Assembly: GCA_036500205.1 (NCBI GenBank)
Contig: DASYCK010000103.1
Location: 1 to 64,000, forward strand
DNA length: 64,000 nucleotides
Direction: 5' to 3'
Source of the DNA: DASYCK01 sp036500205
GTDB lineage: Bacteria > Myxococcota_A > Polyangia > Fen-1088
Shown: in pieces, positions 34,622-43,698 of the stretch
Position numbering within the stretch: the stretch's first letter is position 1
How the letters are laid out: each line of letters begins with the position of its first letter
Program-made: the position numbers and the translations under genes
Notes under the pieces: model-generated
Databases searched by the model: none
Told to the model about the DNA's origin: nothing
Seen by the model: the letters and a program-made list of their open reading frames with translations, nothing else

Positions 34622-35080
34622 GTGCGGTCCTGGTGCATGGCAAGTCTGGCGGTGGCGCTCGGCACCGTAGCAACTATCGGTTGCAACGACGGCGTCGTCG
34701 GTCGCGCGGTGCCGAACGGCGCGGCCGGTGCCGCGGGTGGCATGGGTGGTGGCGCAGGTGGCTCGACCGGCAGCGCGGGAGCCGGGGGCGCCGCCAGTTG
34801 CCCACCGCCCGCTTCGCTGACCTGCCCGCCGACGCCGCCCAGCTTCGCCAACGACATCGTCCCCATCCTCGATCGCAGCTGCAACGGCTGCCACGCCCCC
34901 AACGTGCCGAACGGGCCGTGGCCGCTGCAGGACTACGCGGACGTGGCCGCCTGGAAAGATCTGATCATCCCCGATCTCGAGGGATGCACGATGCCTCCGG
35001 CCGACAGCGGCGTGGCGTTCCTCGAATCGGAGCGCCAGCTCATCTTCTCCTGGCTCGTCTGCGGCAACCCGGACAACTGA
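34622..35080 (+). CDS. Small lipoprotein with a c-type cytochrome-like CxxCH site
   Basis: 152 residues from the GTG at 34622, chosen over the ATG at 34637 because it gives the signal peptide a positive charge (VRSWCM). The lipobox is TIGC. A Gly/Ala/Ser linker follows, then PTPPSFANDIVPILDRSCNGCHAPN, with the haem-binding CNGCH, and MPPADSGVAFLESERQLIFSWLVCG, where the Met-Pro-Pro could be the distal ligand. This layout matches the planctomycete/myxobacterial type of exported cytochrome-like domain. It probably binds one haem c outside the inner membrane. Confidence 0.8.
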   Translation: MRSWCMASLAVALGTVATIGCNDGVVGRAVPNGAAGAAGGMGGGAGGSTGSAGAGGAASCPPPASLTCPPTPPSFANDIVPILDRSCNGCHAPNVPNGPWPLQDYADVAAWKDLIIPDLEGCTMPPADSGVAFLESERQLIFSWLVCGNPDN

Positions 35081-35212
35081 TCGGGCCACGGTTTAGCAGG
35101 GTATGGCGGGGCGTTCGGGATGCGATATGGAAAACCTACTCGGGCGCCGTCGATGCCTTCGTCATTAGACATCGTCCGTGGGCTGGGTCCGTTTGCATGA
35201 TATGGTTCCAAC

Positions 35213-35641
35213 ATGGGCGCCCGAAAATATTCTGACACGGAGCGAGCTCTTCATTACGCCTGTGCTCTTGGCAGGCTCACACTTGAGGAGACCAATGCGT
35301 TCCTGATCCGTGAGGGCCACAAGGAAATACCGAAGGGGACCTGGGGTTGGATCGTGAACGGATATGTTCCCCAGTTCGAGGGCGACCGGACACTCCTCGG
35401 AAAGGCCATCGTGGGCGTCTACACCCTTGGAGACCTGATGGCCATTGGCGTCGACGATAGTCCGCACGAAGTACCAAAGGTCGACCGAGATGACGATACC
35501 TGTTCATGTGACCACGATAGATCTGAACACAACGGAAAGTCTGGACGGTGTGGCGGTGAAATAGTTACGGTCCGCAATCAGCACGGTGAATCTGAAGACG
35601 CAGAACCGTGTGACTGCGTCACTTTCACACTAGCGGAGTAA
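35213..35641 (+). CDS. Small protein with Cys-rich tail, unknown function (AT-richer patch)
   Basis: 142 residues. The N-terminal 80 residues are helical (DTERALHYACALGRLTLEETNAFLIREG) and may be an HTH-like fold. The C-terminal part has clustered metal-type ligands (CSCDHDRSEH, GRCGGEI, PCDC). The sequence is AT-richer than its neighbours and stands alone between the cytochrome-like lipoprotein and the sugar transporter, suggesting acquired DNA. No known family recognised. In the 215 nt that follow it (35642-35856) no gene is supported. Confidence 0.6.
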   Translation: MGARKYSDTERALHYACALGRLTLEETNAFLIREGHKEIPKGTWGWIVNGYVPQFEGDRTLLGKAIVGVYTLGDLMAIGVDDSPHEVPKVDRDDDTCSCDHDRSEHNGKSGRCGGEIVTVRNQHGESEDAEPCDCVTFTLAE

Positions 35642-35856
35642 ACGGAGAGCATTCCTTCGCTCGCACGTTCTGTCGGGCGAGGTCTCACAAGTGGACGGAG
35701 AAGCTGCGCGCGGGCTGGGCGGAGATCGAGACATTGCCGGCGCCCTACGAGCGGCAGTCGCCAGCCACCGTCCGACCGAGGCCGCCGTGACGACCGCCGA
35801 TGTCGTACGTAAGTCCAAGACACCGCCCGACGTCGGGCGACACTTCCAAGCGCGGG

Positions 35857-37179
35857 CTACGCCGGCCCGACCGTGCGCCGCACCGGCGGGCGCCACTTCG
35901 CGCCGTACCAGGCGATGTACAGGTAGCAGACCGCCGGGATGATGAAGCAGTGGTGGATGCCCACGGCGTCGGCCAGCCCGCCCTGCACCACCGGGATCAG
36001 CGCGCCGCCCACGATGGCCATGCACAGGATGCCCGAGCCCTGCCCGGTGTGCTTGCCGAGGCCGTCGATGGCCAGGGTGAAGATGGTCGGGAACATGATC
36101 GAGTTGAACAGGCCCACCGCCAGGATGGTCCACATCGCCGCGTGGCCCGAGGCCAACATCGTCGTCACCACCAGCGCCGCCGCGACCAGGGCGTGCGCGG
36201 CCAGCAATTTCCCGGGCCGGAAGATACGCAACGTGGCGCTGCCGATGAACCGCCCCACCATCGCGCCGAACCAGTAGAGCGCCACGTAGCGCGCCCCCTG
36301 GGCCTCGGTCAGCCCGCCGATGCTCGGCTCCTTGAAGTAGTTGACGAGGAAGCTGCCGATGGCCACCTCGGCGCCCACGTAGACGAAGATGCCGACGGCG
36401 CCCAGCAGCAGCGGCCGATAGCTCCAGGCGCTCGCGCCTTCGTGGCCGCCGTCGGCCTCGTCACCGCCGCCCGAGGCGGCGTCGATCTTGGGCAGCTTGA
36501 ACAGCGCGATGGCGACTGCCAGCATGACGAGCGCGATGGCGAGCCCCACGTACGGCGTCTGCACCGACGCCGCCTCGGCCTGGCGGTACGCCTCCGCGGC
36601 GGCGGGCGCCAGCTGCTGCAGCTCGGCCGGCGACTTCACCGCCGTCGACAGGATGATGATCGAGCCGAACAGCGGCGCGATGGTCGTCCCCAGCGAGTTG
36701 ATGGCCTGGGTCAACGTCAACCGGCTCGACGCCGTCTCGGGCTTGCCCAGGATGGCCACGAATGGGTTCGCCGCCACCTGCAACAACGTGATCCCCGACG
36801 CCAGCACGAACAGCGCGAACAGGAACAGACCGTACGACCGCGCCCCCGCCGCCGGATAGAACGCCAGGCAGCCGAGCCCCGCCGTCACCAGACCGATGAT
36901 GATGCCGTTCTTGTACCCGAGCTTGTTCACGATGGCGCCCGCCGGCAGCGACACCACGAAGTACGCGGTGAAGAACGCGAACTGGATCAACATCGCCTTC
37001 GCGTAGCTCAGCTCGAAGACGGCCTTCAGGTGCGGGATGATGATGTCGTTCAGGCAGGTGAGGAAACCCCACATGAAGAACAGGCTCGTCAGCACCGCCA
37101 GCGGCGCCAGGTAGCTCTTGCCATCAGACGCGGGCGTCGCGTACGGATTCCGGGTTACGGGGGCGGTTCCACCGGCCAT
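35857..37179 (-). CDS. FHS-family sugar MFS transporter (FucP/GluP-like)
   Basis: 440 residues from the ATG at 37179, with AGGAGA 6 nt upstream; the longer frame is not supported. Twelve membrane segments are seen. LTSLFFMWGFLTCLNDIIIPHLKAVFELSYAKAMLIQFAFFTAYF is characteristic of the fucose/glucose/galactose:H+ symporters, as is QVAANPFVAILGKPETASSRLTLTQAINSLGTTIAP. It imports a monosaccharide using the proton (or sodium) gradient. No sugar-catabolic genes are adjacent; the GH5 glycosidase lies 8 kb away. Confidence 0.93.
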   Translation of the reverse strand: MAGGTAPVTRNPYATPASDGKSYLAPLAVLTSLFFMWGFLTCLNDIIIPHLKAVFELSYAKAMLIQFAFFTAYFVVSLPAGAIVNKLGYKNGIIIGLVTAGLGCLAFYPAAGARSYGLFLFALFVLASGITLLQVAANPFVAILGKPETASSRLTLTQAINSLGTTIAPLFGSIIILSTAVKSPAELQQLAPAAAEAYRQAEAASVQTPYVGLAIALVMLAVAIALFKLPKIDAASGGGDEADGGHEGASAWSYRPLLLGAVGIFVYVGAEVAIGSFLVNYFKEPSIGGLTEAQGARYVALYWFGAMVGRFIGSATLRIFRPGKLLAAHALVAAALVVTTMLASGHAAMWTILAVGLFNSIMFPTIFTLAIDGLGKHTGQGSGILCMAIVGGALIPVVQGGLADAVGIHHCFIIPAVCYLYIAWYGAKWRPPVRRTVGPA

Positions 37180-37282
37180 GCGATCTCCTGGAGGCGACGA
37201 GGGAGAAAAAAGCGGGGCGTGAGGGCTTAAACGAGCGGCGACCTTAGCCGGCACGGTGGACCGCCACAAGTCGCGGCGCGAT

Positions 37283-37567
37283 CTAACCGGCGGGCTTTTC
37301 GCCGCGGCGCAACCGCTCGAGCGTGGCGGCCGAGCCACCCCCGATCCGGACCGTCTTCCGCTTCCCCGTCTCGCCGCGCAGGATCTCCACGTCCCGGCGA
37401 TGCACGCCGAAGGCGGCCGCCACCGCGTCGATCACCGCCGCGTTCGCCGCGCCGTCGACGGGCGGGGCCGTCACCGCGACCCGCAGGCGATCGCCCACCG
37501 CGGGCCCGACCGCGACGCGCGAGGCCCGCGGCACCACCTGGATGTCGATCACCAGCGCTTGGCCCAT
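37283..37567 (-). CDS. DUF167 (YggU-type) family protein
   Basis: 94 residues, normal for the family. The signature is clear: IQVVPRASRVAVGP, RLRVAVTAPPVDGAANAAVIDAVAAAFGV, and VEILRGETGKRKTVRIGG. The biochemical role is not known. It begins 13 nt after the stop of the histidine kinase gene, on the same strand, so it may be co-transcribed with it. Confidence 0.93.
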   Translation of the reverse strand: MGQALVIDIQVVPRASRVAVGPAVGDRLRVAVTAPPVDGAANAAVIDAVAAAFGVHRRDVEILRGETGKRKTVRIGGGSAATLERLRRGEKPAG

Positions 37568-37580
37568 CGCCCGAACGGTG

Positions 37581-40334
37581 TCAGCCGACCGGGGTCACGC
37601 GCGGCGCGCCCGGCTCGGCAGGCGCCTTCGGCTCGGGCGGCCGCACCGGCAGATCAAGGGTGAAGCGCGCGCCCCGCCCCAACCCGTCGCTGTGCACGAA
37701 CAGCGCGCCGCCCAGCTCGCGCGCCGTCAGCGCCGCGCTGTAGAGCCCGATGCCGTGCCCGTCCTTCCGCGTGGTGAAGCCGTTGTCGAAGATGCGGGTC
37801 AGGTGCTCGTGCGAGATGCCGCTGCCGTTGTCGGCCACGACGATGCGAACGCGGTTGCCCGCCCGATCGCCCTTGGGCGTGTCTATGCGCACCACGATGC
37901 GCGCCGGCTGGCCGTCCTGCGCCTTGCCGTCGCAGGCGTACTTCGCGTTGCCCAGGATGTTCACCAGGATCTGCAGCACCTTGTGCTTCTCGATCACCAG
38001 CGGCGGCGACGGCGAGTATTCGCGAATGACGGTGATCCCGTGCCGCTCCAGCGCCTCGCGGTTGATGCGCAGGGCGTCCTCGATCAGCGTCTCGGCGGGG
38101 ACCTCTTCCTGGATGCCGGACAGGCGGGCGTACCCCTGCTGCATCGCCACGATCTCCTTGATGTGCTCGACGCTCTGCCCGAGCGACTCGAGATCACGCG
38201 TCACCGATGCGTCCTCGCCGCCCGCTTGCCCCTTCAGCCGCTCGGTCAGGTGGGCCACCGACACCGTCACGCTCGACAGCACGTTGCCGACGTTGTGAAG
38301 GACGCCCGCCGCCACCTCGGCCATGCCCGCCCGGCGCGACGTCTCGACCAGCCGCTGATGGGCCGCCGCCAGCTCGGACTCGGCGCGCTTGCGCTCGGTG
38401 ATGTCGCGCGCGATCCCCTCGACCGCCGAGATGGCCGTGCCCCCGCCCGCCGGATCGGTCACGGCGTCCGTCGTCAACATCGGAAACATCGGACGAATGC
38501 TCACCTCGAAGGGAATGATCCGGCCCGACTTCGACAGCAGCTCGGATTCGAACGTGGGGCGTGTCTCCTCGCCCGCCGCCAGCTTTTGTAGCCAGGCCGC
38601 CACGGCATCGCGTCGGGCCGGCAGCGCCAGATCGAAGATCGTCATCTTCAGCAGCTCGTCCCGCGCGTACCCAGTCATCGCCTCGCCGGCGCGGTTGATC
38701 GTCAGCAGGCGCCCCGTCATGTCGTGCGTGTAGATGACGTCGTTCGCGTTCTCGAACAGGTCGCGATAGCGCTCCGCCAAGCTCGCTTCGCTCTCCATGC
38801 GCAGCTGGATGATGCCGGTCTGCGCGCGCACCCGGCGTCGCAGCGCCACGCCCCACGCCAGCGCCAGCGCCGTGATCGCCACCAGCATGGCCAGGATCCA
38901 GACCAGGCGGCCCAGGGTCCACCAGGGTGGCTTCTGCAGGATGGCGATGTCGTCGAAGCTCCGCATCATCAGGCGGAACTCCGTCGGGTGATCGCGATCC
39001 TGCCCCAGCCGCACCACGCTGATGCCGGTCAGGCGGGCGCGGCTGCCGCTGGCGAGCTCCGCCAAGGCCGCCGGCGGCATGTCCCCCGCCTGCGGTAGCT
39101 CGGCGTCGAACAGGATGTTCTTGGCCTTCGCCACCAGCAGCAGCCGGCCGGCGTCGCGTACGACGTCGACCAGCTCGGCCTCGACGCTGACCAGGCGCGA
39201 GTCGTGCGCGCCGGCGCTCAGCTCTTGATCCGCCGTCACCGAGATCGGCACCAGTGGCTGCGCCGCCGGGCCGCTGCGCCGAAACACGGCGTCGCCCAGG
39301 AACGGCGTCCACGGTCCCATCTCGGGAAACCCCAGCACCTCGACCCGATCACCGACCGACAGCGGCTCGGCCTGGCGGGTCCGGATGGCCACGCCCCCGG
39401 TGCCGTCCTCGACGTACATCGCGCCGCCCGGTTGGTAGAACGTCACCGTGCCGCGCACCTTCACGCGGTGCCGGCTGGCCCCTTCCGGCTCGAACCGCAG
39501 CAGGCTCTCCACCGGCGTCGTGCGCACCGAGAACGGCTCGCCGGGGCCCGTCTCCTCGATCACCAGATCCTCGGCGCGGCCGACGTACAGCTTGATGCCG
39601 ATCATCTGGCGCCGCTCGTTGAAGACGCCGCCCACCACGCCTCGCGCCTTGACCGACGCATCGACCACCGCGCGCAGCTTGTCGGGCGGCAGGTCGGAGA
39701 CGTAGACCGGGAACACGCCATCGTCCGAGGCCATCTTCAGGGTGACCGTCCGGCGCAGGTCGGCCCGCTCGTCCGGCATCACCGAGCGGACGATCCCCTC
39801 GACCTCGACCCGCTGGCTGTCCAGCTTTCCTGTCGACAGCTCGTCGTACTTGCTGGGCCGCGCGTCGGGCAGCGGCGTGGTGCCGATCACCGTGAAGCGG
39901 CGGGGGACGATCTGCGGCGCGAACAGCCCGGGCGCCGTGTACCCCTCGAGATCACCATACTGGCCGACCTGATAGCGCCCCTTGGTGCTGACCGGCGCGT
40001 CGACGAAGATGCCGGCGGTGGCATCCTGGAAGAAGATGAGGCTGCCGGCGCAGGTGATGACGCCGCGGATCTTGACCGCCAGCGCCTGCTGGGCCCGTTC
40101 GGGTGACAGGGCACGGACGGCGGCGGCCGTGACCAAGGGAATGTCGGAGGCGGGGCTCTCGACCACCTCGGGAGCGCGGTCCGGCTTCGGTCGGCCCGCC
40201 CTGCGCTCGTGGGCCGTCGCATCGGAGGACGAACGTAGCGCCGCCATCACCGCCAATGCAGCGACTACGGATGGGCGGTGACCGTGGGAACGATACGACC
40301 GCGACATCTGGGGTGTCTCGGAGGGGCGGTTCAT
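37581..40334 (-). CDS. Sensor histidine kinase with exported OB-fold-like repeats and PAS domain
   Basis: 917 residues. The N terminus has a weak signal/anchor (VVAALAVMAALR), then three or more beta-rich repeats of OB-fold type (VKIRGVITCAGSLIFFQDATAGIFV; VKVRGTVTFYQPGGAMYVEDGTGGVAI). A membrane helix follows at about 465-490 (LVWILAMLVAITALALAWGVAL), then a PAS domain (about 510-640, DLFENANDVIYTHDMTGRLLTINRAGE), an H-box GMAEVAAGVLHNVGNVLSSV (His in LHNVGN) and a HATPase_c domain (ILVNILGNAKYA, VADNGSGISHEHLTRIFDNGF, GHGIGLYSAAL). The LHNVGN H-box is a distinct class common in delta-proteobacteria. No response regulator gene is adjacent, so it is an orphan kinase. Confidence 0.9.
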   Translation of the reverse strand: MNRPSETPQMSRSYRSHGHRPSVVAALAVMAALRSSSDATAHERRAGRPKPDRAPEVVESPASDIPLVTAAAVRALSPERAQQALAVKIRGVITCAGSLIFFQDATAGIFVDAPVSTKGRYQVGQYGDLEGYTAPGLFAPQIVPRRFTVIGTTPLPDARPSKYDELSTGKLDSQRVEVEGIVRSVMPDERADLRRTVTLKMASDDGVFPVYVSDLPPDKLRAVVDASVKARGVVGGVFNERRQMIGIKLYVGRAEDLVIEETGPGEPFSVRTTPVESLLRFEPEGASRHRVKVRGTVTFYQPGGAMYVEDGTGGVAIRTRQAEPLSVGDRVEVLGFPEMGPWTPFLGDAVFRRSGPAAQPLVPISVTADQELSAGAHDSRLVSVEAELVDVVRDAGRLLLVAKAKNILFDAELPQAGDMPPAALAELASGSRARLTGISVVRLGQDRDHPTEFRLMMRSFDDIAILQKPPWWTLGRLVWILAMLVAITALALAWGVALRRRVRAQTGIIQLRMESEASLAERYRDLFENANDVIYTHDMTGRLLTINRAGEAMTGYARDELLKMTIFDLALPARRDAVAAWLQKLAAGEETRPTFESELLSKSGRIIPFEVSIRPMFPMLTTDAVTDPAGGGTAISAVEGIARDITERKRAESELAAAHQRLVETSRRAGMAEVAAGVLHNVGNVLSSVTVSVAHLTERLKGQAGGEDASVTRDLESLGQSVEHIKEIVAMQQGYARLSGIQEEVPAETLIEDALRINREALERHGITVIREYSPSPPLVIEKHKVLQILVNILGNAKYACDGKAQDGQPARIVVRIDTPKGDRAGNRVRIVVADNGSGISHEHLTRIFDNGFTTRKDGHGIGLYSAALTARELGGALFVHSDGLGRGARFTLDLPVRPPEPKAPAEPGAPRVTPVG

Positions 40335-40416
40335 CCTGCAGCGAATCTGGAAGTGGGCCGAAGCGCATTATCACCCAGCTTTGAATACATTCACAGCAGC
40401 AAAATGCCCGGGAATG

Positions 40417-40439
40417 GCCGTGACGCTTCTCGTCATGGC
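40417..40439 (-). terminator. Hairpin downstream of the NarK gene
   Basis: GCCGTGACG and CGTCATGGC pair (one G-T wobble) around CTTCT, between the stop of the transporter gene at 40494 and the start of the kinase gene at 40334. There is no T-run. Plausible terminator for the transporter transcript. Confidence 0.4.
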
Positions 40440-40493
40440 TCCGCGAAGAAAAGCCGACCGGCCGCCGCCGCGACCGTCGCCATTTTCGTCAGT

Positions 40494-41903
40494 CTAAACC
40501 CGCGCTTCGGCCAATCGGCCGCCTGACGAGGGGACGGCCACCCGCCGTACGTAGAACCACCAGGTCAAGGCCACGCAGGTCACGTAGAAGACCAGGAAGC
40601 CCATGAGCGCCGCCTCCGCGCCGCCGGTCGCGCGGATCGAGGCCCCGAACGAGCGGGGGATCAGATAGCCGCCGCAGGCGCCGATCGCCGACGTGAAGCC
40701 GAGCACGGCGGCCGCCTCGCGACGGGCCAGGTTCAGCGCCTGGCGCTCGGCCTCGGGGCCGCGACCGGCCACCGCCTGGAGATGCTTCTTGCGGAAGATC
40801 ACCGGGATCATGCGGAACGTCGAGCCGTTGCCGAGGCCCGTCGTCACGAACAGCAGCAGGAACATCGTGAGGAATCCCCCGAACGAATGAACGTGCACGA
40901 AGTGGATGACACCGACCGTGGCCAGCCCCATGGCCACGAAGTTCCACAGCGTGACCCGCGAGCCACCGATGCGATCGGCCAGCTTGCCGCCCAGGGGGCG
41001 CGCCACCGACCCGACGAGCGCGCCGAGAAAGGCGAGGTTCATGGTCATCTCCGGGAACTGCGTCTTCAACAACAAGGGGAACGCCGCCGAGTAGCCGATG
41101 AACGAGCCAAACGTTCCGATGTAGAGCCAGGCCATCACCCAGGTGTCCTTGCGGCGGGCGATCACCACCTGGTCCTTGAACGTCGACTTCGCCGAGGTGA
41201 GGTTGTTCATGTAACGAATGGCCCCGAACAGGGCGAGCGCGATCAGCGGGTACCAGAACAGGCCTGCGTTCTGCAGAAAGATGTGCTTGGGCCCCTGGGG
41301 CTTCCCCATGAACAGGTTCAGCACCGGCCAGCCCAGCGCGATGGGAATCAGCAGCTGCACCGTGCTGACGCCGATGTTTCCGCCCGCCGCGTTCAGCCCC
41401 AGCGCGTAGCCCTTCTCGCGATCAGGAAAAAAGAACGAGATGTTCGCCATGCTCGAGGCGAAGTTTCCGCCCCCCAGGCCAGCCGTCGCCGCCGCCACCA
41501 CCATCAACCAGAACGGCGTGGCCGGGTTCGTGACCAGCAGCGCCAGGAAGGTGGTCGGGATCAGCAACAGCGCGGCGCTGACGATGGTCCAGTTTCGCCC
41601 CCCGAAGCGCGGCACCGCGAACGTGTAGGGGAACCGCATCAAAGCCCCGACGAGACCGGGAACGGCGACCAGCGTGAACAGCTGGTCCGTCGAGTAAGCA
41701 AAGCCGAGCTTGGGCAACCGCGTGGTGACCACGCTCCAGAGCAGCCACACCGAGAAGCCGATGTGCTCGGCGAGGATCGACCAGAACAGGTTACGGCGCG
41801 CGATCTGCTTGCCGGTCGTCTTCCAGAACTCGGCGTCCTCGGGGTTCCAGTCGCTGATCCAGTATTTCTTCGGCTCCGCCTTGGCTGACTCCGGTTTCGT
41901 CAT
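40494..41903 (-). CDS. NarK/NasA-type nitrate/nitrite transporter (MFS)
   Basis: 469 residues with twelve membrane segments. The ATG at 41903 is preceded by AGAGGAGA. Nitrate-porter signatures are present: the first motif in helix 5, GLGGGNFASSMANISFFFPDREKGYALGLNAAGGNIGVS, and its second-half counterpart TGLGNGSTFRMIPVIF. It should take up nitrate or exchange it for nitrite. An unusual 45-residue N-terminal cytosolic stretch (YWISDWNPEDAEFWKTTGKQ) is typical of the NarK2/NarU-like group. No nitrate reductase genes are in the window. Confidence 0.94.
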   Translation of the reverse strand: MTKPESAKAEPKKYWISDWNPEDAEFWKTTGKQIARRNLFWSILAEHIGFSVWLLWSVVTTRLPKLGFAYSTDQLFTLVAVPGLVGALMRFPYTFAVPRFGGRNWTIVSAALLLIPTTFLALLVTNPATPFWLMVVAAATAGLGGGNFASSMANISFFFPDREKGYALGLNAAGGNIGVSTVQLLIPIALGWPVLNLFMGKPQGPKHIFLQNAGLFWYPLIALALFGAIRYMNNLTSAKSTFKDQVVIARRKDTWVMAWLYIGTFGSFIGYSAAFPLLLKTQFPEMTMNLAFLGALVGSVARPLGGKLADRIGGSRVTLWNFVAMGLATVGVIHFVHVHSFGGFLTMFLLLFVTTGLGNGSTFRMIPVIFRKKHLQAVAGRGPEAERQALNLARREAAAVLGFTSAIGACGGYLIPRSFGASIRATGGAEAALMGFLVFYVTCVALTWWFYVRRVAVPSSGGRLAEARV

Positions 41904-42114
41904 CCGTCATCTCCTCTTTTTTTGCAAGCGTCACTTTGGCGCCCGTCAACGAGCCACCGCAGTATGGGGAGAGACGTCGTCAACCGGACGTAACATCTCT
42001 GCGCGATTGTTTCGTGGAAGCCGGAAACGCGTTACCAATCGGATCGCAACAATTCCGAAATGCGGTGAGCCGCGCACCCGCGCCCCGCCCACGCTACTCT
42101 CCACCCCAGAACCG

Positions 42115-43677
42115 ATGACCGATCGCAAGGAGACCCCACCGCCGCGCGATTCTCTGCCGCCCCCCCGGCCGGCGGAGCTGGCGACGTCTGAGCTGGTCGA
42201 GCAGGGCTTCAACCGCGCCTCGGGCGCGCCGCTGGTGAAGGGGAACGCCGTCCGCGTGTTGAAGGACGGCGCCGAGAATTACCCGGCCTGGTTCGCTGCC
42301 ATGCGCGCCGCGAAGAAATCGATCCTCTTCGAGAACTACATCATCGAGGACGACGCCGTCGGCAAGGAGCTCGCGGAGGTGCTGTGCGAGCGCGCGCGCG
42401 CGGGCGTCACCGTGCGGCTGGTGCGCGACTGGCTGGGCTCGTGGAGCGGCACCTCGCGCCGGTACTGGCGTAGCCTCCGGCACGCCGGGGTCGAGGTGCG
42501 CGGCTTCAATCCCCCCAGGCTGGACAGCCCGCTGGGATGGCTGACCCGCGATCACCGCAAGACCATCGCCATCGACGGCGAGATCGCCTTCGTCACGGGG
42601 CTCTGCGTGAGCCAGCGCTGGTTGGGCGACGAGAAGCGCGGCACGCCCCCCTGGCGGGACACGGGCGTCGAGATCCGGGGCCCCGCCGTCGCCTATGTCG
42701 AGCGCGCTTTCGCCGAGGTCTGGGCCTTGACCGGCCACGCCCTCCCCGCCGACGCCTTCTCCGATCCCGCCGCGATGGCGGAGGTGGGCGACGTTCCGGT
42801 GCGGATCGTCGCCGGTGCGCCCAAGAAGGCGGGGCTGTTCCGGCTCGATCAGCTCATCGCCAGCGCCGCCCGCCGGACCCTGTGGCTCACCGACGCGTAC
42901 TTCGTGGGCTTCGCCCCGTACGTTCAGTCACTGTGCGCGGCGGCCCAGGACAACGTCGACGTCCGCCTCCTCGTCCCCAGCGCCAGCGATCTGCCGCTGA
43001 TCGCCTCGTTCTCCCGGGCGGGCTACCGACCTCTCATCGAGGCGGGCGTGCGCGTGTTCGAGTGGAACGGCTCGATGGTGCACGCGAAGACGGCGGTCGC
43101 CGACGGACGGTGGGCGCGCGTCGGCTCTTCCAACTTGAACATCGCCAGCTTCGTCTCGAACTACGAGATCGACGTGGCCATGGAGCACGAGGGCCTGGCC
43201 CGCAAGATGGAAGAGATGTATCTGGCGGATCTGGAGAACGCGACCGAGATCGTGATCGATCCCAGGCGCCGCCGCGTGGTTCCCGACCGGAAGACCGCCC
43301 CCCGCACCGAGCCGGAGAAAAAGGGCCCACGGGGTGCATCGGGGCGGGCCGTAGGCGCCGTCCGCTTCGCGCACGCGGTGGGAAGCGTCGTCAGCCGTCG
43401 CCGCGCGCTGGGCTTCGTGCAGAGCAGCTTGATGGCGGCGTTCGGGGGCATCCTGGTGGCGGTTGCCGCCGTGGCGGTGCTGTGGCCTCGCGTCGTCGCC
43501 ATGCCGCTGGCGGTGCTGGCCGCCTGGCTGGGGCTGGCCATGATCGTGAACGCCATTCGCTTGCGGCTGAGCCGACGCCAACCCAGGAGGAAGCACAAAC
43601 GCACGCGCAGCCGCACGAAGTCGGGCGCGCACCGCCCCGGCACGACAGCCCCGACCGATCCCCAACCTCCCTCGTGA
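42115..43677 (+). CDS. Phospholipase D / cardiolipin synthase-like protein with C-terminal membrane anchor
   Basis: 520 residues from the ATG at 42115. Two HKD motifs: His147-x-Lys149-x4-Asp154 (DHRKTIAIDG) and His323-x-Lys325-x4-Asp330 (VHAKTAVADG followed by GSSNLN). The arrangement is that of ClsB-type cardiolipin synthases. Unlike ClsA there are no N-terminal membrane helices; instead two hydrophobic segments lie near residues 440-480, followed by an Arg/Lys-rich tail (RRQPRRKHKRTRSRTK). It probably transfers phosphatidyl groups at the inner membrane. Confidence 0.9.
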   Translation: MTDRKETPPPRDSLPPPRPAELATSELVEQGFNRASGAPLVKGNAVRVLKDGAENYPAWFAAMRAAKKSILFENYIIEDDAVGKELAEVLCERARAGVTVRLVRDWLGSWSGTSRRYWRSLRHAGVEVRGFNPPRLDSPLGWLTRDHRKTIAIDGEIAFVTGLCVSQRWLGDEKRGTPPWRDTGVEIRGPAVAYVERAFAEVWALTGHALPADAFSDPAAMAEVGDVPVRIVAGAPKKAGLFRLDQLIASAARRTLWLTDAYFVGFAPYVQSLCAAAQDNVDVRLLVPSASDLPLIASFSRAGYRPLIEAGVRVFEWNGSMVHAKTAVADGRWARVGSSNLNIASFVSNYEIDVAMEHEGLARKMEEMYLADLENATEIVIDPRRRRVVPDRKTAPRTEPEKKGPRGASGRAVGAVRFAHAVGSVVSRRRALGFVQSSLMAAFGGILVAVAAVAVLWPRVVAMPLAVLAAWLGLAMIVNAIRLRLSRRQPRRKHKRTRSRTKSGAHRPGTTAPTDPQPPS

Positions 43678-43698
43678 GGGCGCTTTTGGACCGGGACG

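Noticed and set aside
35691..35942. 83-codon plus frame after the Cys-rich gene
   Set aside because: Runs antisense into the sugar transporter and has no recognisable pattern.
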